From the NCBI GenBank assembly GCA_910586955.1, contig CAJUMM010000004.1, positions 14,039-78,038 on the forward strand: DNA of 64,000 bases, given 5' to 3'. Of the stretch, positions 25,952-33,718 are shown piece by piece (position 1 is the first letter of the stretch; every line of letters starts with the position of its first letter). The notes under the pieces were generated by a model. It was not told the DNA's origin, did not search any database, and saw only the letters and a program-made list of their open reading frames with translations. Source of the stretch: an uncultured Lachnospiraceae bacterium. Lineage in GTDB: Bacteria > Bacillota > Clostridia > Lachnospirales > Lachnospiraceae. Both the position numbers and the translations under genes were made by a program.

Positions 25952-26112
25952 GCTGCCAGATGCTCCGGTACATCGCTCTCCGTCTCCCATACCAAAGTCC
26001 CGTCCTTAAAAGTCTTCTCCTGGTTTCCCGTATACACATAATAGAAAATCCCGAATGCCACTGCCGCAAGGACAATGGAAATCAGCCAGGCCCTGTATTT
26101 CGCACGGTTCAT
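25948..26112 (-). CDS. 54-aa single-pass membrane peptide, first gene of the spoVA operon
   Basis: 54 residues from ATG 26112, chosen because AGGAGG lies seven bases upstream. Basic N-terminus (MNRAKYRAW), one membrane helix (about residues 9-28, LISIVLAAVAFGIFYYVY), then a 26-residue acidic tail. It overlaps spoVAA by an ATGA, so it is translationally coupled to it. A forespore-type promoter lies just upstream. I cannot assign it to a named family. It may modulate the SpoVA channel, which is inference from position. Confidence 0.75.
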   Translation of the reverse strand: MNRAKYRAWLISIVLAAVAFGIFYYVYTGNQEKTFKDGTLVWETESDVPEHLAA

Positions 26113-26145
26113 AATCATTCCTCCTGCTCTTAGGTTCTTTATGCG

Positions 26146-26175
26146 TAGTTTGTCCCGGCCTGTCCAAAATATACA
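26146..26175 (-). promoter_or_regulatory. Forespore (sigma-G/sigma-F type) promoter for the peptide and spoVA genes
   Basis: Minus strand TGTATA (26170-26175), 17-base spacer, CAAACTA (26146-26152), one base from the sigma-G -10 consensus CATnnTA. It lies 34 bases before the peptide start, between sigF and spoVA. Confidence 0.6.
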
Positions 26176-26186
26176 TTCTTTCATTT

Positions 26187-26900
26187 TTACATTCGTTTCT
26201 TTAATGCCGCCAGAATCTTCTTCTCCATCCGCGAAATCTGCACCTGGGACATGCCAAGCTGCTCCGCCACCTGGGTCTGGGTTTGATCGCAGAAAAAGCG
26301 CAGCGTAATAATCTGCCGTTCTTTGGGTTCCAGGCTGTTTAAAAGCTGTTCCAGAAGCAGCCGGCGCAGAAGCGTTTCCTGCTCATCCTTTCCCTGTTCC
26401 ACCTTGTCCATAAGGCTCAAACCTTCTCCATCCCCCTGGTAGACAATTTTCTGAAGAGATTCTACCTCCACGCTGCTGTCCATGGCTTGTACCAGTTCCT
26501 CTGCCTCCACGCCCAGGAGGCGGGCCAGTTCCTCCACACCCGGTTCTTCTCCCCGCTCCATCATAATCTGTTCCCGCAGCCGCGCCGCCTTCCCTGCCAG
26601 CTCCTTTAAAGAACGGCTTACTTTAATCATGCTGTCATCCCGCAGAAACCGCTTGATTTCTCCTGCAATCATAGGAACCGCATAGGTAGAGAACCGGACA
26701 CCAAAGCTTAAGTCAAAGCGGTCCACCGCTTTCACCAGCCCGATAGCGCCTATCTGGAACAAATCCTCTGCTTCCACGCCGCGCCCCAGAAAACGCTTGA
26801 CTACATGGTGAATCAGCCCCATATTTTCCTTTACCAGCTCTTCCCGGGCCGTTTTATCTCCTTCCTGTGACCGGTAAATCAACTCCTCCGTCCGATCCAT
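26187..26900 (-). CDS. sigF: RNA polymerase sigma factor F
   Basis: 237 residues. Region 2 AEDLFQIGAIGLVKAVDRFD (in part) and SFGVRFSTYAVPMIAGEIKR (in part), and region 4 TQTQVAEQLGMSQVQISRME (in part). Position after spoIIAB and before spoVA identifies SigF, the first forespore-specific sigma factor, over the similar SigG. Confidence 0.95.
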   Translation of the reverse strand: MDRTEELIYRSQEGDKTAREELVKENMGLIHHVVKRFLGRGVEAEDLFQIGAIGLVKAVDRFDLSFGVRFSTYAVPMIAGEIKRFLRDDSMIKVSRSLKELAGKAARLREQIMMERGEEPGVEELARLLGVEAEELVQAMDSSVEVESLQKIVYQGDGEGLSLMDKVEQGKDEQETLLRRLLLEQLLNSLEPKERQIITLRFFCDQTQTQVAEQLGMSQVQISRMEKKILAALKKRM

Positions 26901-26902
26901 AT

Positions 26903-27331
26903 TTACTCCCCGGATTTTCGGATCTTTTTCTTCATCAAAACAGTGGTCCCCTCTCCCGGACTGGACTGAACCTGTACTTCGTCCATAAACGCTTCCATAA
27001 ACAGAAAACCCATGCCGGAGCGCTCCAGTTCCGGCCTGGAAGTGTATAAAGGCTCCATGGCTTTCTCAATGTCCTGAATTCCCACACCCTGATCCGTTAT
27101 CCGCAGCTCCAGCATCTCCCCCTCAATCTGTCCGAAGATCGTAATGGTATGTACCTCTCCCTCATAACCGTGTATAATTGCGTTGGTGACAGCTTCGGAT
27201 ACGGCCGTCTTCACATCCGCCACCTCATCAATGCTGGGATTCATGCGGCTCATAAATGCCGCCACCGTCACCCTCGCAAAAGCTTCATTTTCGGAAATAC
27301 TGTCAAATTCTACTTTCATGGTAGTTTTCAT
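26903..27331 (-). CDS. spoIIAB: Anti-sigma F factor and SpoIIAA kinase
   Basis: 142 residues. GHKL kinase fold: N-box EAVTNAIIHGYEG, G1 ITDQGVGIQD, G2 ERSGMGFLFMEAFMD. It holds SigF inactive and phosphorylates SpoIIAA. The start overlaps the spoIIAA stop (ATGA). Confidence 0.96.
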   Translation of the reverse strand: MKTTMKVEFDSISENEAFARVTVAAFMSRMNPSIDEVADVKTAVSEAVTNAIIHGYEGEVHTITIFGQIEGEMLELRITDQGVGIQDIEKAMEPLYTSRPELERSGMGFLFMEAFMDEVQVQSSPGEGTTVLMKKKIRKSGE

Positions 27332-27657
27332 TTTTCTCTTCCTCCCTCTGACAATTCTACAGGTATAATTTTCGCCACCCCCGACAGGGTCAGAATCCTT
27401 GCCACCTGGGCCTGCACCCGGACCGCCCGGACCCTTCCTCCCAGAGCACGTATCATCTTATAGCGCCCCATAAGCATTCCAATCCCGGAACTGTCACAGA
27501 ATGTGGTATCTGCAAAATCAAAAATAACCTCCCGGATGTCTTCCCTCTGAATCCTGCGATCCGCCTCCCGGCAGATAACCTCCGCACTGTGGTGATCCAA
27601 CTCCCCCGGAACCCGGATCCACAGTATATGGTCCGCCATTTTCAGTCTTGTCTCCAT
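27328..27657 (-). CDS. spoIIAA: Anti-anti-sigma factor
   Basis: 109 residues from ATG 27657 (GGAGGCATTGGAAG upstream). STAS domain with GELDHHSAE near the start and the phosphorylated Ser56 in CDSSGIGMLMGRYK. Dephosphorylated SpoIIAA frees SigF from SpoIIAB. I could not identify its sigma-H promoter or a 0A box with confidence. Confidence 0.95.
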   Translation of the reverse strand: METRLKMADHILWIRVPGELDHHSAEVICREADRRIQREDIREVIFDFADTTFCDSSGIGMLMGRYKMIRALGGRVRAVRVQAQVARILTLSGVAKIIPVELSEGGREK

Positions 27658-27699
27658 CTTCCAATGCCTCCTTTTCTTTCCTTTTGCGCAATTTTTCAC

Positions 27700-27731
27700 A
27701 ATATAAAGGGACATACCAAAATGGTATGTCC
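27700..27731 (-). terminator. Probable terminator of the zinc-ribbon/TPR gene
   Basis: Perfect GGGACATACC / GGTATGTCCC hairpin (27707-27731). On the minus strand it is followed by only TTTATATTG, so termination may be partial and could allow readthrough into spoIIAA. Confidence 0.5.
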
Positions 27732-27796
27732 CTTATCTCAGGGTTTCTCTCTTGTTTTTCTCTCTTTTCTCTGCCCTTTCGTGTACAAGGGCATGG

Positions 27797-29278
27797 TTAC
27801 GTGGGCTGCTGGGGATCCGTCTGCTGCGGATCCTGGGGCTGGTTCTGCTCCGGCTGCTGGGGCTGGACCGGCTGTTGCTGCTGCTGTTCTACCGCCGGCT
27901 GGCCCAGACGGGTCAATGCCTGATTGCAGTAATTCGCCCGCACGGTTCCCGGATAAGTTTCCGCAAACCTGCGGAACAGCGGTATGGCCTTTTCCGTATC
28001 CTCACTGCTCTCGTATGCCCGGGCCAGGTAATAGACTGCATAACCGTCCTGGTACATTTCTTCTATATCCACTACCCGCTGGAGATTTTCCACTGCTTCA
28101 GCCCAGTTTCCGGCATTATATGCCGCTTCCCCTGCGTCGTACCAGCCTTTGATCTCTTCTGCATGCACCGTCCGGTAGACCTCATGATAGAGAGACATAG
28201 CTCCCTCCGAGAGCTCCTGGGTATCCACTTCATCCAGGGCCGCTAAGGCCGCCTCTGTATTCTCTCCCCGGAAGGCATTATAGGCCTCAATCAGCTTCTC
28301 ATAACTGCCTCCTGTCTCGGGCTCCGCCTCTTTCTCCGCCAAAGCTGCCTGAAGCTCCTCTACCTGCTTCTGCATGCCGTTCAGCTCCGTCTGCTTGGCA
28401 GATACCTCGTCACTGTATGCAATAATCTGCTGATTGGTCTCACTGCGGATGGAACGGACCTTCGCAGGCACCACCAGAAACCACATGAGAGCCACGCCCA
28501 CCACCAAGCCGATAAGCAGATTCAGAACTACGTTCATCCCGGTAGTATCTTTATAGGTAGCCGGCATAATAATCGTCTCGTTGCCGCTGGTGTAGGAAAT
28601 AATATCGGAGTTTTTATTCTCTCTGGTCTCCTTCCCCGTCTTTTCTTTGGGATTGATGGATTTTCCGGTGAGATGCTCCAGCTCATCCTGGTAATGGAGA
28701 GACAGACTGTCCGTCTTATCAATGGCCAGCGCCCTGCGGAGCTCCCTTCCCGCCCGCTCGTACTCCTCCGTCTGAATGTAGAGCAGTGCCAGAAGCTGAT
28801 GGCCTTTCACCAGTTTCGGATTCATGGAAAGCACTTTCTTCAGCTGGATAATGGCCAAATCTTCGCTCCCCTGCTGGCAGTAGAGAAGGGACTGGTTGTA
28901 TTTCTTAATGGTCTGATTGATAGCCGCCCACCGGGAAGGATTTTCCTGAATGGCACGGATATACTCATCTGCAATATTTTTGTCCGGTTCCAGGCTCTTG
29001 CTGATAATCCACTCCGTGAGAGCCAGTACAACCTCCCCCACCTCAAAGTAAACCAGGCCCAGAAGATTCCTGGCCTGAATATGGTTCTTATTCAGCCTCA
29101 GGCTGTAACGCAGATCCTGCATGGCACCGGACAGATTCCTGGCCTTCGCCTTCTCCAGTCCCATATTGTAGTAGGTGTTGGAGAGCCGGAACAGCCTGTT
29201 ATAGATCCGGATATCCGTCCCGCAGGCGCTGCAGTAGCCGGGATCCGTCAATGTCGCTCCACATCTGATACAAAGCAT
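27797..29278 (-). CDS. Zinc-ribbon and TPR membrane protein
   Basis: 493 residues from ATG 29278 (GGAGG five bases upstream; a GTG 12 bases earlier is less likely). Order: N-terminal zinc ribbon (Cys3, Cys6, Cys16, Cys19), TPR-like repeats (~25-205), one membrane helix (MNVVLNLLIGLVVGVALMWF, in part, about 250-272), a coiled coil (to about 320), a second TPR block (~325-460) and a Gln/Pro-rich tail that is probably disordered. With one helix and no signal peptide, the two TPR blocks should lie on opposite sides of the membrane. Function unknown. Operon with folC and the 48-aa peptide. Confidence 0.8.
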   Translation of the reverse strand: MLCIRCGATLTDPGYCSACGTDIRIYNRLFRLSNTYYNMGLEKAKARNLSGAMQDLRYSLRLNKNHIQARNLLGLVYFEVGEVVLALTEWIISKSLEPDKNIADEYIRAIQENPSRWAAINQTIKKYNQSLLYCQQGSEDLAIIQLKKVLSMNPKLVKGHQLLALLYIQTEEYERAGRELRRALAIDKTDSLSLHYQDELEHLTGKSINPKEKTGKETRENKNSDIISYTSGNETIIMPATYKDTTGMNVVLNLLIGLVVGVALMWFLVVPAKVRSIRSETNQQIIAYSDEVSAKQTELNGMQKQVEELQAALAEKEAEPETGGSYEKLIEAYNAFRGENTEAALAALDEVDTQELSEGAMSLYHEVYRTVHAEEIKGWYDAGEAAYNAGNWAEAVENLQRVVDIEEMYQDGYAVYYLARAYESSEDTEKAIPLFRRFAETYPGTVRANYCNQALTRLGQPAVEQQQQQPVQPQQPEQNQPQDPQQTDPQQPT

Positions 29279-29293
29279 AAGGTCCTCCACTTT

Positions 29294-29440
29294 CTAACGG
29301 CTGCCGCCCTTCATCTCTCCCAGCATCTCCTGAATCAGATCTGCGATATCTTTCGGCTTATTGTTATATACATTTTCTTCTACCTGCTCGGCTTCCAGGC
29401 TAGGATGGAACTTCTTTAATTCTTCCTCAAAATCAATCAT
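29294..29440 (-). CDS. 48-aa acidic peptide between folC and the TPR gene
   Basis: Begins MIDFEEELKKFHPSLEAEQV and ends GEMKGGSR at a TAG. ATG 29440 has GGAGGA six bases upstream and overlaps the last codons of folC by eight bases. The TPR gene starts 16 bases after its stop. It has no membrane helix and looks like two amphipathic helices (ELKKFH..., DIADLIQEMLGEM). No named family recognised. It is short enough to be missed by default gene callers. Confidence 0.75.
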   Translation of the reverse strand: MIDFEEELKKFHPSLEAEQVEENVYNNKPKDIADLIQEMLGEMKGGSR

Positions 29441-30734
29441 GTGACATCCTCCTCAAAATGCTTTTGATGCTGCCTGCCAGGTACAGGGACCCCACGCAAA
29501 ACAGGATTCCGTCCCCCTTTTCCTTAAGGGCCGCTTCAAAGGCCTCCTCCGCATCTTTGTATGCCGCCGTATCAGCCACTCCCGCCTGCCGGAACAGTTC
29601 TGCGGATTTCTGTGCGTCTACCCTGCGATAGCCGCCCACCTCCGTGACAATCACCCGCTTAAGGCAAAGTTCCCTGCAGATTGTGCCTATCATGCGGGGA
29701 TAATCCTTATCATCTACTGCGGCAAAAAGCAGCGTAACCGGATAGTCTTTCTCCAAACGCTTTGCCGTCTTTACAAACTCCTCTACGCCCGCCTCATTGT
29801 GGGCACCGTCTACAATGACACCCGGCAGTACCGTCTCCATCCTGCCCTGCCATCGCATGGCGTCAATTCCCTGCCGGATGACATCATCCTTAAATTCCAT
29901 TCCCCGGTCCAGCACTTTGATAGCGGTCACAGCCTCCGCCGCATTCATCACCTGGTATTCCGCCACGCTGGATATAGAGAGCTCAATATAATCATAATAC
30001 CCAGAATTAATGGAAAAATCAATATGTTTATCCGTCATAGATGAAATTTTATACATCTCCGGCCCAAGGCCCAAGGCCGGAGCATGGAGTGCTTTTGCCC
30101 TTTTGCGGATCACTGCCGCCGCTTCCGGATTGGAGGCATCGTAAACCACCGGAACCCCCTCTTTCAGAATCCCGGCTTTCTCCCCTGCAATCTCTGCAAC
30201 GGTATTCCCCAGGTATTCCGTATGATCCAGGCTGATAGAGGTAATCACCGTCACAAGGGGGTGCTCTACCGCATTGGTGGCGTCCAAGCGCCCTCCAAGC
30301 CCCGTCTCCAGCACCAGATACTCCACGCCTGCCCGTTCAAAAAGCACCATTCCGATGAGAAACAGGATCTCAAAATAGGTAGGGTGGGCATAACCCTGTT
30401 CTTCTATCTCCCGGATACAATCCATCACCCGGTGAAACGCCTCCAGGAACTGCTCATCTTTTACCTGTTCCTCATCCACCACAAAACGCTCATTGATGTC
30501 CACCAGATGGGGGGAGGTAAAGAGCCCCGTATGCTTTCCGGCCGCTCTCAGAATAGAGGCCAGAAAGGAACATACGGACCCTTTGCCATTGGTTCCCGCC
30601 ACATGGAGGATCTTCATCTTCTCCTGAGGATTTCCAAGACAGCGCAGGATAGCTTTTGTGTTCTCCAGTGTGTTTTTCTTTGTAAACTTAGGTGTCTCTT
30701 CAATATAATTTACTGCTTCCCGGTATGTCATCAT
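29433..30734 (-). CDS. folC: Folylpolyglutamate/dihydrofolate synthase
   Basis: 433 residues. Mur-ligase fold: P-loop HVAGTNGKGSVCSFL, omega-loop region FTSPHLVDINERF, LGGRLDATNA, and DGAHNEAG in the C-terminal domain. It adds glutamates to folates. Gap of 18 bases after valS. The last codons overlap the start of the 48-aa peptide. Confidence 0.95.
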   Translation of the reverse strand: MMTYREAVNYIEETPKFTKKNTLENTKAILRCLGNPQEKMKILHVAGTNGKGSVCSFLASILRAAGKHTGLFTSPHLVDINERFVVDEEQVKDEQFLEAFHRVMDCIREIEEQGYAHPTYFEILFLIGMVLFERAGVEYLVLETGLGGRLDATNAVEHPLVTVITSISLDHTEYLGNTVAEIAGEKAGILKEGVPVVYDASNPEAAAVIRKRAKALHAPALGLGPEMYKISSMTDKHIDFSINSGYYDYIELSISSVAEYQVMNAAEAVTAIKVLDRGMEFKDDVIRQGIDAMRWQGRMETVLPGVIVDGAHNEAGVEEFVKTAKRLEKDYPVTLLFAAVDDKDYPRMIGTICRELCLKRVIVTEVGGYRRVDAQKSAELFRQAGVADTAAYKDAEEAFEAALKEKGDGILFCVGSLYLAGSIKSILRRMSHD

Positions 30735-30752
30735 CGCCCCTGGCTCCCGCTT

Positions 30753-33392
30753 TTATTTGGAAAGGGCCCCTAGGCGCTCCCGCACCTGGGCCATCATCTG
30801 ACTGTATTTCTCAAGCTTTTCCTTCTCTTCCTCAATCTTACTCTGGGGAGCCTTGCTTAAAAATTTCTCATTGTTCAGCATGCCCTTCACCCGTTTGAGC
30901 TCTCCTGTAAGGCGGGCTTCTTCTTTCTTCAGGCGCTCCAGCTCTTTATCCAGATCCACCAAATCCGCAAAGGGCATATAAATAGCCGCATCCGCCGTCA
31001 CAGCCGACACCGCATCGCTGCCGATTCCCGTCTTATCCGGCTGAATCACTACTTCGCTGGCATATGCCAGGGTCCGGAAGAAAACTTTCCCCCGTTCAAA
31101 AATTTCCCGGATCTCTTCCTTCTCCGCCACCACAATGACGGCCGCCTTCTTGCTGGGAGGAACGTTCATGCCGGAACGGACATTCCGGATTCCCCGGACC
31201 GCTTCTTTGATCCGTTCTACTGCCGCTTCATCCCCCGCGAAATCCCAGGCTTCCCGGTATTTGGGCCAGCTGGAGATCATAATCGATTCCTCTCCTGTGA
31301 GATTACAGAAAATCTCCTCAGTGATAAAAGGCATAAAGGGATGCAGAAGCTTCAGGGCATTGGCCAGTACGGACTTCAGGGTCCACAGCGCCGCCGCTTT
31401 GGTGCTGTCGTCCTCCTGATACAGCCGGGGCTTTACCATCTCGATATACCAGTCGCAGAACTCCTCCCAGATAAAGTCATAAAGCTTCTGCACCGCAATG
31501 CCCAGCTCAAACTTGTCCATATTGGCTGTCACCTCTCTGGCCAGGGTATTGGCCTTGGACAGAATCCATTTGTCTGCACTGGTCAGCTCATCCAAGGCAG
31601 GCTCTCCGGGAACCTGGGCCTTCTCCATATTCATCAGGATAAACCGGGAAGCGTTCCAAATCTTATTGGCAAAATTCCGGCTTGCCTCCACCCGTTCCAT
31701 ATAAAAACGCATATCATTCCCCGGAGCATTTCCCGTCACCAAGGTGAACCGCAGGGCGTCCGCTCCGTACTGATCGATGATCTCCAAAGGATCGATGCCG
31801 TTACCCAGGGACTTGCTCATCTTTCTTCCCAGGGAATCCCGCACCAGCCCGTGAATCAGCACATGATGGAAGGGAGATTTTCCCGTCTGCTCATAACCGG
31901 AAAATACCATCCGGATCACCCAGAAGAAAATAATATCATAGCCGGTGACAAGCACATCCGTGGGATAGAAATAGTCCAGATCTTCACTCTTCTTTGGCCA
32001 TCCAAGGGTGGAGAAGGGCCAAAGAGCGGAGGAGAACCAGGTGTCCAGAGTGTCCGGATCCTGGGTAAAATGCGTCCCGCTGCATTTGGGGCAGACTGCC
32101 GGCTCCTTGCGGGCCACCACAATCTCTCCGCAGTCATCACAGTAATACGCCGGAATCCGGTGTCCCCACCAGAGCTGCCGGGAAATGCACCAGTCACGGA
32201 TATTCTCCAGCCAGTGAAGATAAATCTTGTCAAACCGCTCCGGCACAAAAGTCAGTTCCTCGTTTTTCACCGCCTCAATCGCCGGCTTGGCCATCTCTTC
32301 CATCTTTACAAACCATTGCTGCTTAATCATGGGCTCTACCGTAGTCCCGCAGCGATCGTGGGTTCCCACATTGTGGGAGTGATCCGCCACTTTCACCAGA
32401 AGCCCCTGCTCCTTCAATTCCTCCACCATCAGCTTCCTGGCTTCATAACGGTCCATGCCTGCATACTTTCCGCCGTTTTCATTGATGGTGGCATCGTCAT
32501 TTAGAATATTGATCTCCGGCAGATTATGCCTTCTTCCCACTTCAAAGTCATTGGGGTCATGGGCCGGGGTAATTTTCACCACGCCGGTTCCAAACTCCAT
32601 ATCCACATAGGAATCCGCAATCACCGGAATCTCCCGGCCCACCAGGGGCAGAATTACCGTTTTACCGATAATGTCCCGGTACCGCTCGTCCTCGGGATTT
32701 ACGGCCAGAGCCGTATCCCCCAGCATGGTTTCCGGCCGGGTAGTGGCAATCTCCACAAACCTGTCACTGTCCTTGATGGGATAGTTGATATGCCAGAAAT
32801 GGCCTGCCTGCTCTTCATGCTCTACCTCCGCATCGGAAATGGAGGTTTTGCACACGGGACACCAGTTGATAATCCGTGAGCCTTTATAAATATATCCCTT
32901 CTCGTAGAGACGGATAAACACTTCCAGAACCGCCTCTGAGCAACCCTCATCCATGGTAAACCGTTCCCTGTCCCAGTCACAGGAAGAACCCAGCTTTTTC
33001 AGCTGGTTGATGATGGCCCCGCCGTACTCTTCTTTCCACTGCCAGGCACGCTTCAGGAAACCCTCTCTTCCCAGCTCCTTCTTGTCGATGCCCTCTGCCT
33101 TCAGCTGGTTGGTCACCTTCACCTCCGTGGAGATAGAAGCGTGATCCGTACCCGGAATCCACAAAGCATTGTATCCCTGCATCCTCTTATAGCGGATCAG
33201 GATATCCTGCAGGGTTTCGTCCAGGGCATGTCCCATATGCAGCTTCCCCGTTACATTGGGGGGCGGAATCACAATGGTAAAGGGCTTTTTGCTCCGATCT
33301 GCTTCTGCATGGAAATATTTCTTCTCCAGCCATTTTCCGTAAATCCGGTCTTCCATCCCCTTAGGGTCATAAGTCTTTGCCAGTTCTTTCAT
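30753..33392 (-). CDS. valS: Valyl-tRNA synthetase
   Basis: 879 residues from ATG 33392 (AAGGAGGAAGGATACGA upstream). HIGH-type motif in PPPNVTGKLHMGHAL, KMSKS in LGRKMSKSLGNG, editing domain in between, and a C-terminal coiled-coil tRNA arm (DKELERLKKEEARLTGELK, in part). The T-box leader controls it through uncharged tRNA-Val. It heads an operon with folC, the 48-aa peptide and the TPR gene. Confidence 0.97.
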   Translation of the reverse strand: MKELAKTYDPKGMEDRIYGKWLEKKYFHAEADRSKKPFTIVIPPPNVTGKLHMGHALDETLQDILIRYKRMQGYNALWIPGTDHASISTEVKVTNQLKAEGIDKKELGREGFLKRAWQWKEEYGGAIINQLKKLGSSCDWDRERFTMDEGCSEAVLEVFIRLYEKGYIYKGSRIINWCPVCKTSISDAEVEHEEQAGHFWHINYPIKDSDRFVEIATTRPETMLGDTALAVNPEDERYRDIIGKTVILPLVGREIPVIADSYVDMEFGTGVVKITPAHDPNDFEVGRRHNLPEINILNDDATINENGGKYAGMDRYEARKLMVEELKEQGLLVKVADHSHNVGTHDRCGTTVEPMIKQQWFVKMEEMAKPAIEAVKNEELTFVPERFDKIYLHWLENIRDWCISRQLWWGHRIPAYYCDDCGEIVVARKEPAVCPKCSGTHFTQDPDTLDTWFSSALWPFSTLGWPKKSEDLDYFYPTDVLVTGYDIIFFWVIRMVFSGYEQTGKSPFHHVLIHGLVRDSLGRKMSKSLGNGIDPLEIIDQYGADALRFTLVTGNAPGNDMRFYMERVEASRNFANKIWNASRFILMNMEKAQVPGEPALDELTSADKWILSKANTLAREVTANMDKFELGIAVQKLYDFIWEEFCDWYIEMVKPRLYQEDDSTKAAALWTLKSVLANALKLLHPFMPFITEEIFCNLTGEESIMISSWPKYREAWDFAGDEAAVERIKEAVRGIRNVRSGMNVPPSKKAAVIVVAEKEEIREIFERGKVFFRTLAYASEVVIQPDKTGIGSDAVSAVTADAAIYMPFADLVDLDKELERLKKEEARLTGELKRVKGMLNNEKFLSKAPQSKIEEEKEKLEKYSQMMAQVRERLGALSK

Positions 33393-33669
33393 TCGTATCC
33401 TTCCTCCTTTAAATTTAACAAACGCCCTTTCATTACTGAAAGGGCGTTCAATACGCGGTACCACCTGTCTTATATGCAGCCAAAGCCGCATACATCTCAA
33501 AAACCTTTAACGCAGGTCAGGCGTGGACAGCTACTTGTTCTTCACCGCCCCGGCTCCGAAGCCACCCCCACAGCCGCTTTCCCAAGGAGCCTTTCAGCCT
33601 GTGAACTCCTCTCTCTGGCAGACGCATCTTCTGTGTACCCTCTTCTTCTCAGCCTTTTTATTTTTAACT
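33393..33669 (-). ncRNA. T-box leader of valS
   Basis: Minus strand carries the invariant T-box core TGGTACCGCG (within 33453-33466). It is followed by a terminator hairpin AACGCCCTTT / AAAGGGCGTT (33421-33448) and then TGTTAAATTT. The ~200 bases upstream are rich in pairable segments expected for Stem I. I did not assign the GUN specifier codon. The antiterminator competes with the hairpin when uncharged tRNA-Val binds. Confidence 0.92.
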
Positions 33670-33675
33670 ATGCCT

Positions 33676-33704
33676 AACATAACAGGCTTTTCACCATTTG
33701 TCAA
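33676..33704 (-). promoter_or_regulatory. valS promoter
   Basis: Minus strand TTGACA (33699-33704), 17-base spacer, TATGTT (33676-33681). It sets the 5' end of the T-box RNA at about 33669. Confidence 0.7.
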
Positions 33705-33718
33705 GAAGTTCTCCGCTT

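Noticed and set aside
27658..27796. Sigma-H promoter or Spo0A box for spoIIAA
   Set aside because: Only weak partial matches such as TTGTGAAAAA were found, and none has correct spacing.
33393..33500. Longer valS start
   Set aside because: It overlaps the T-box core and terminator. ATG 33392 is preceded by AAGGAGG.
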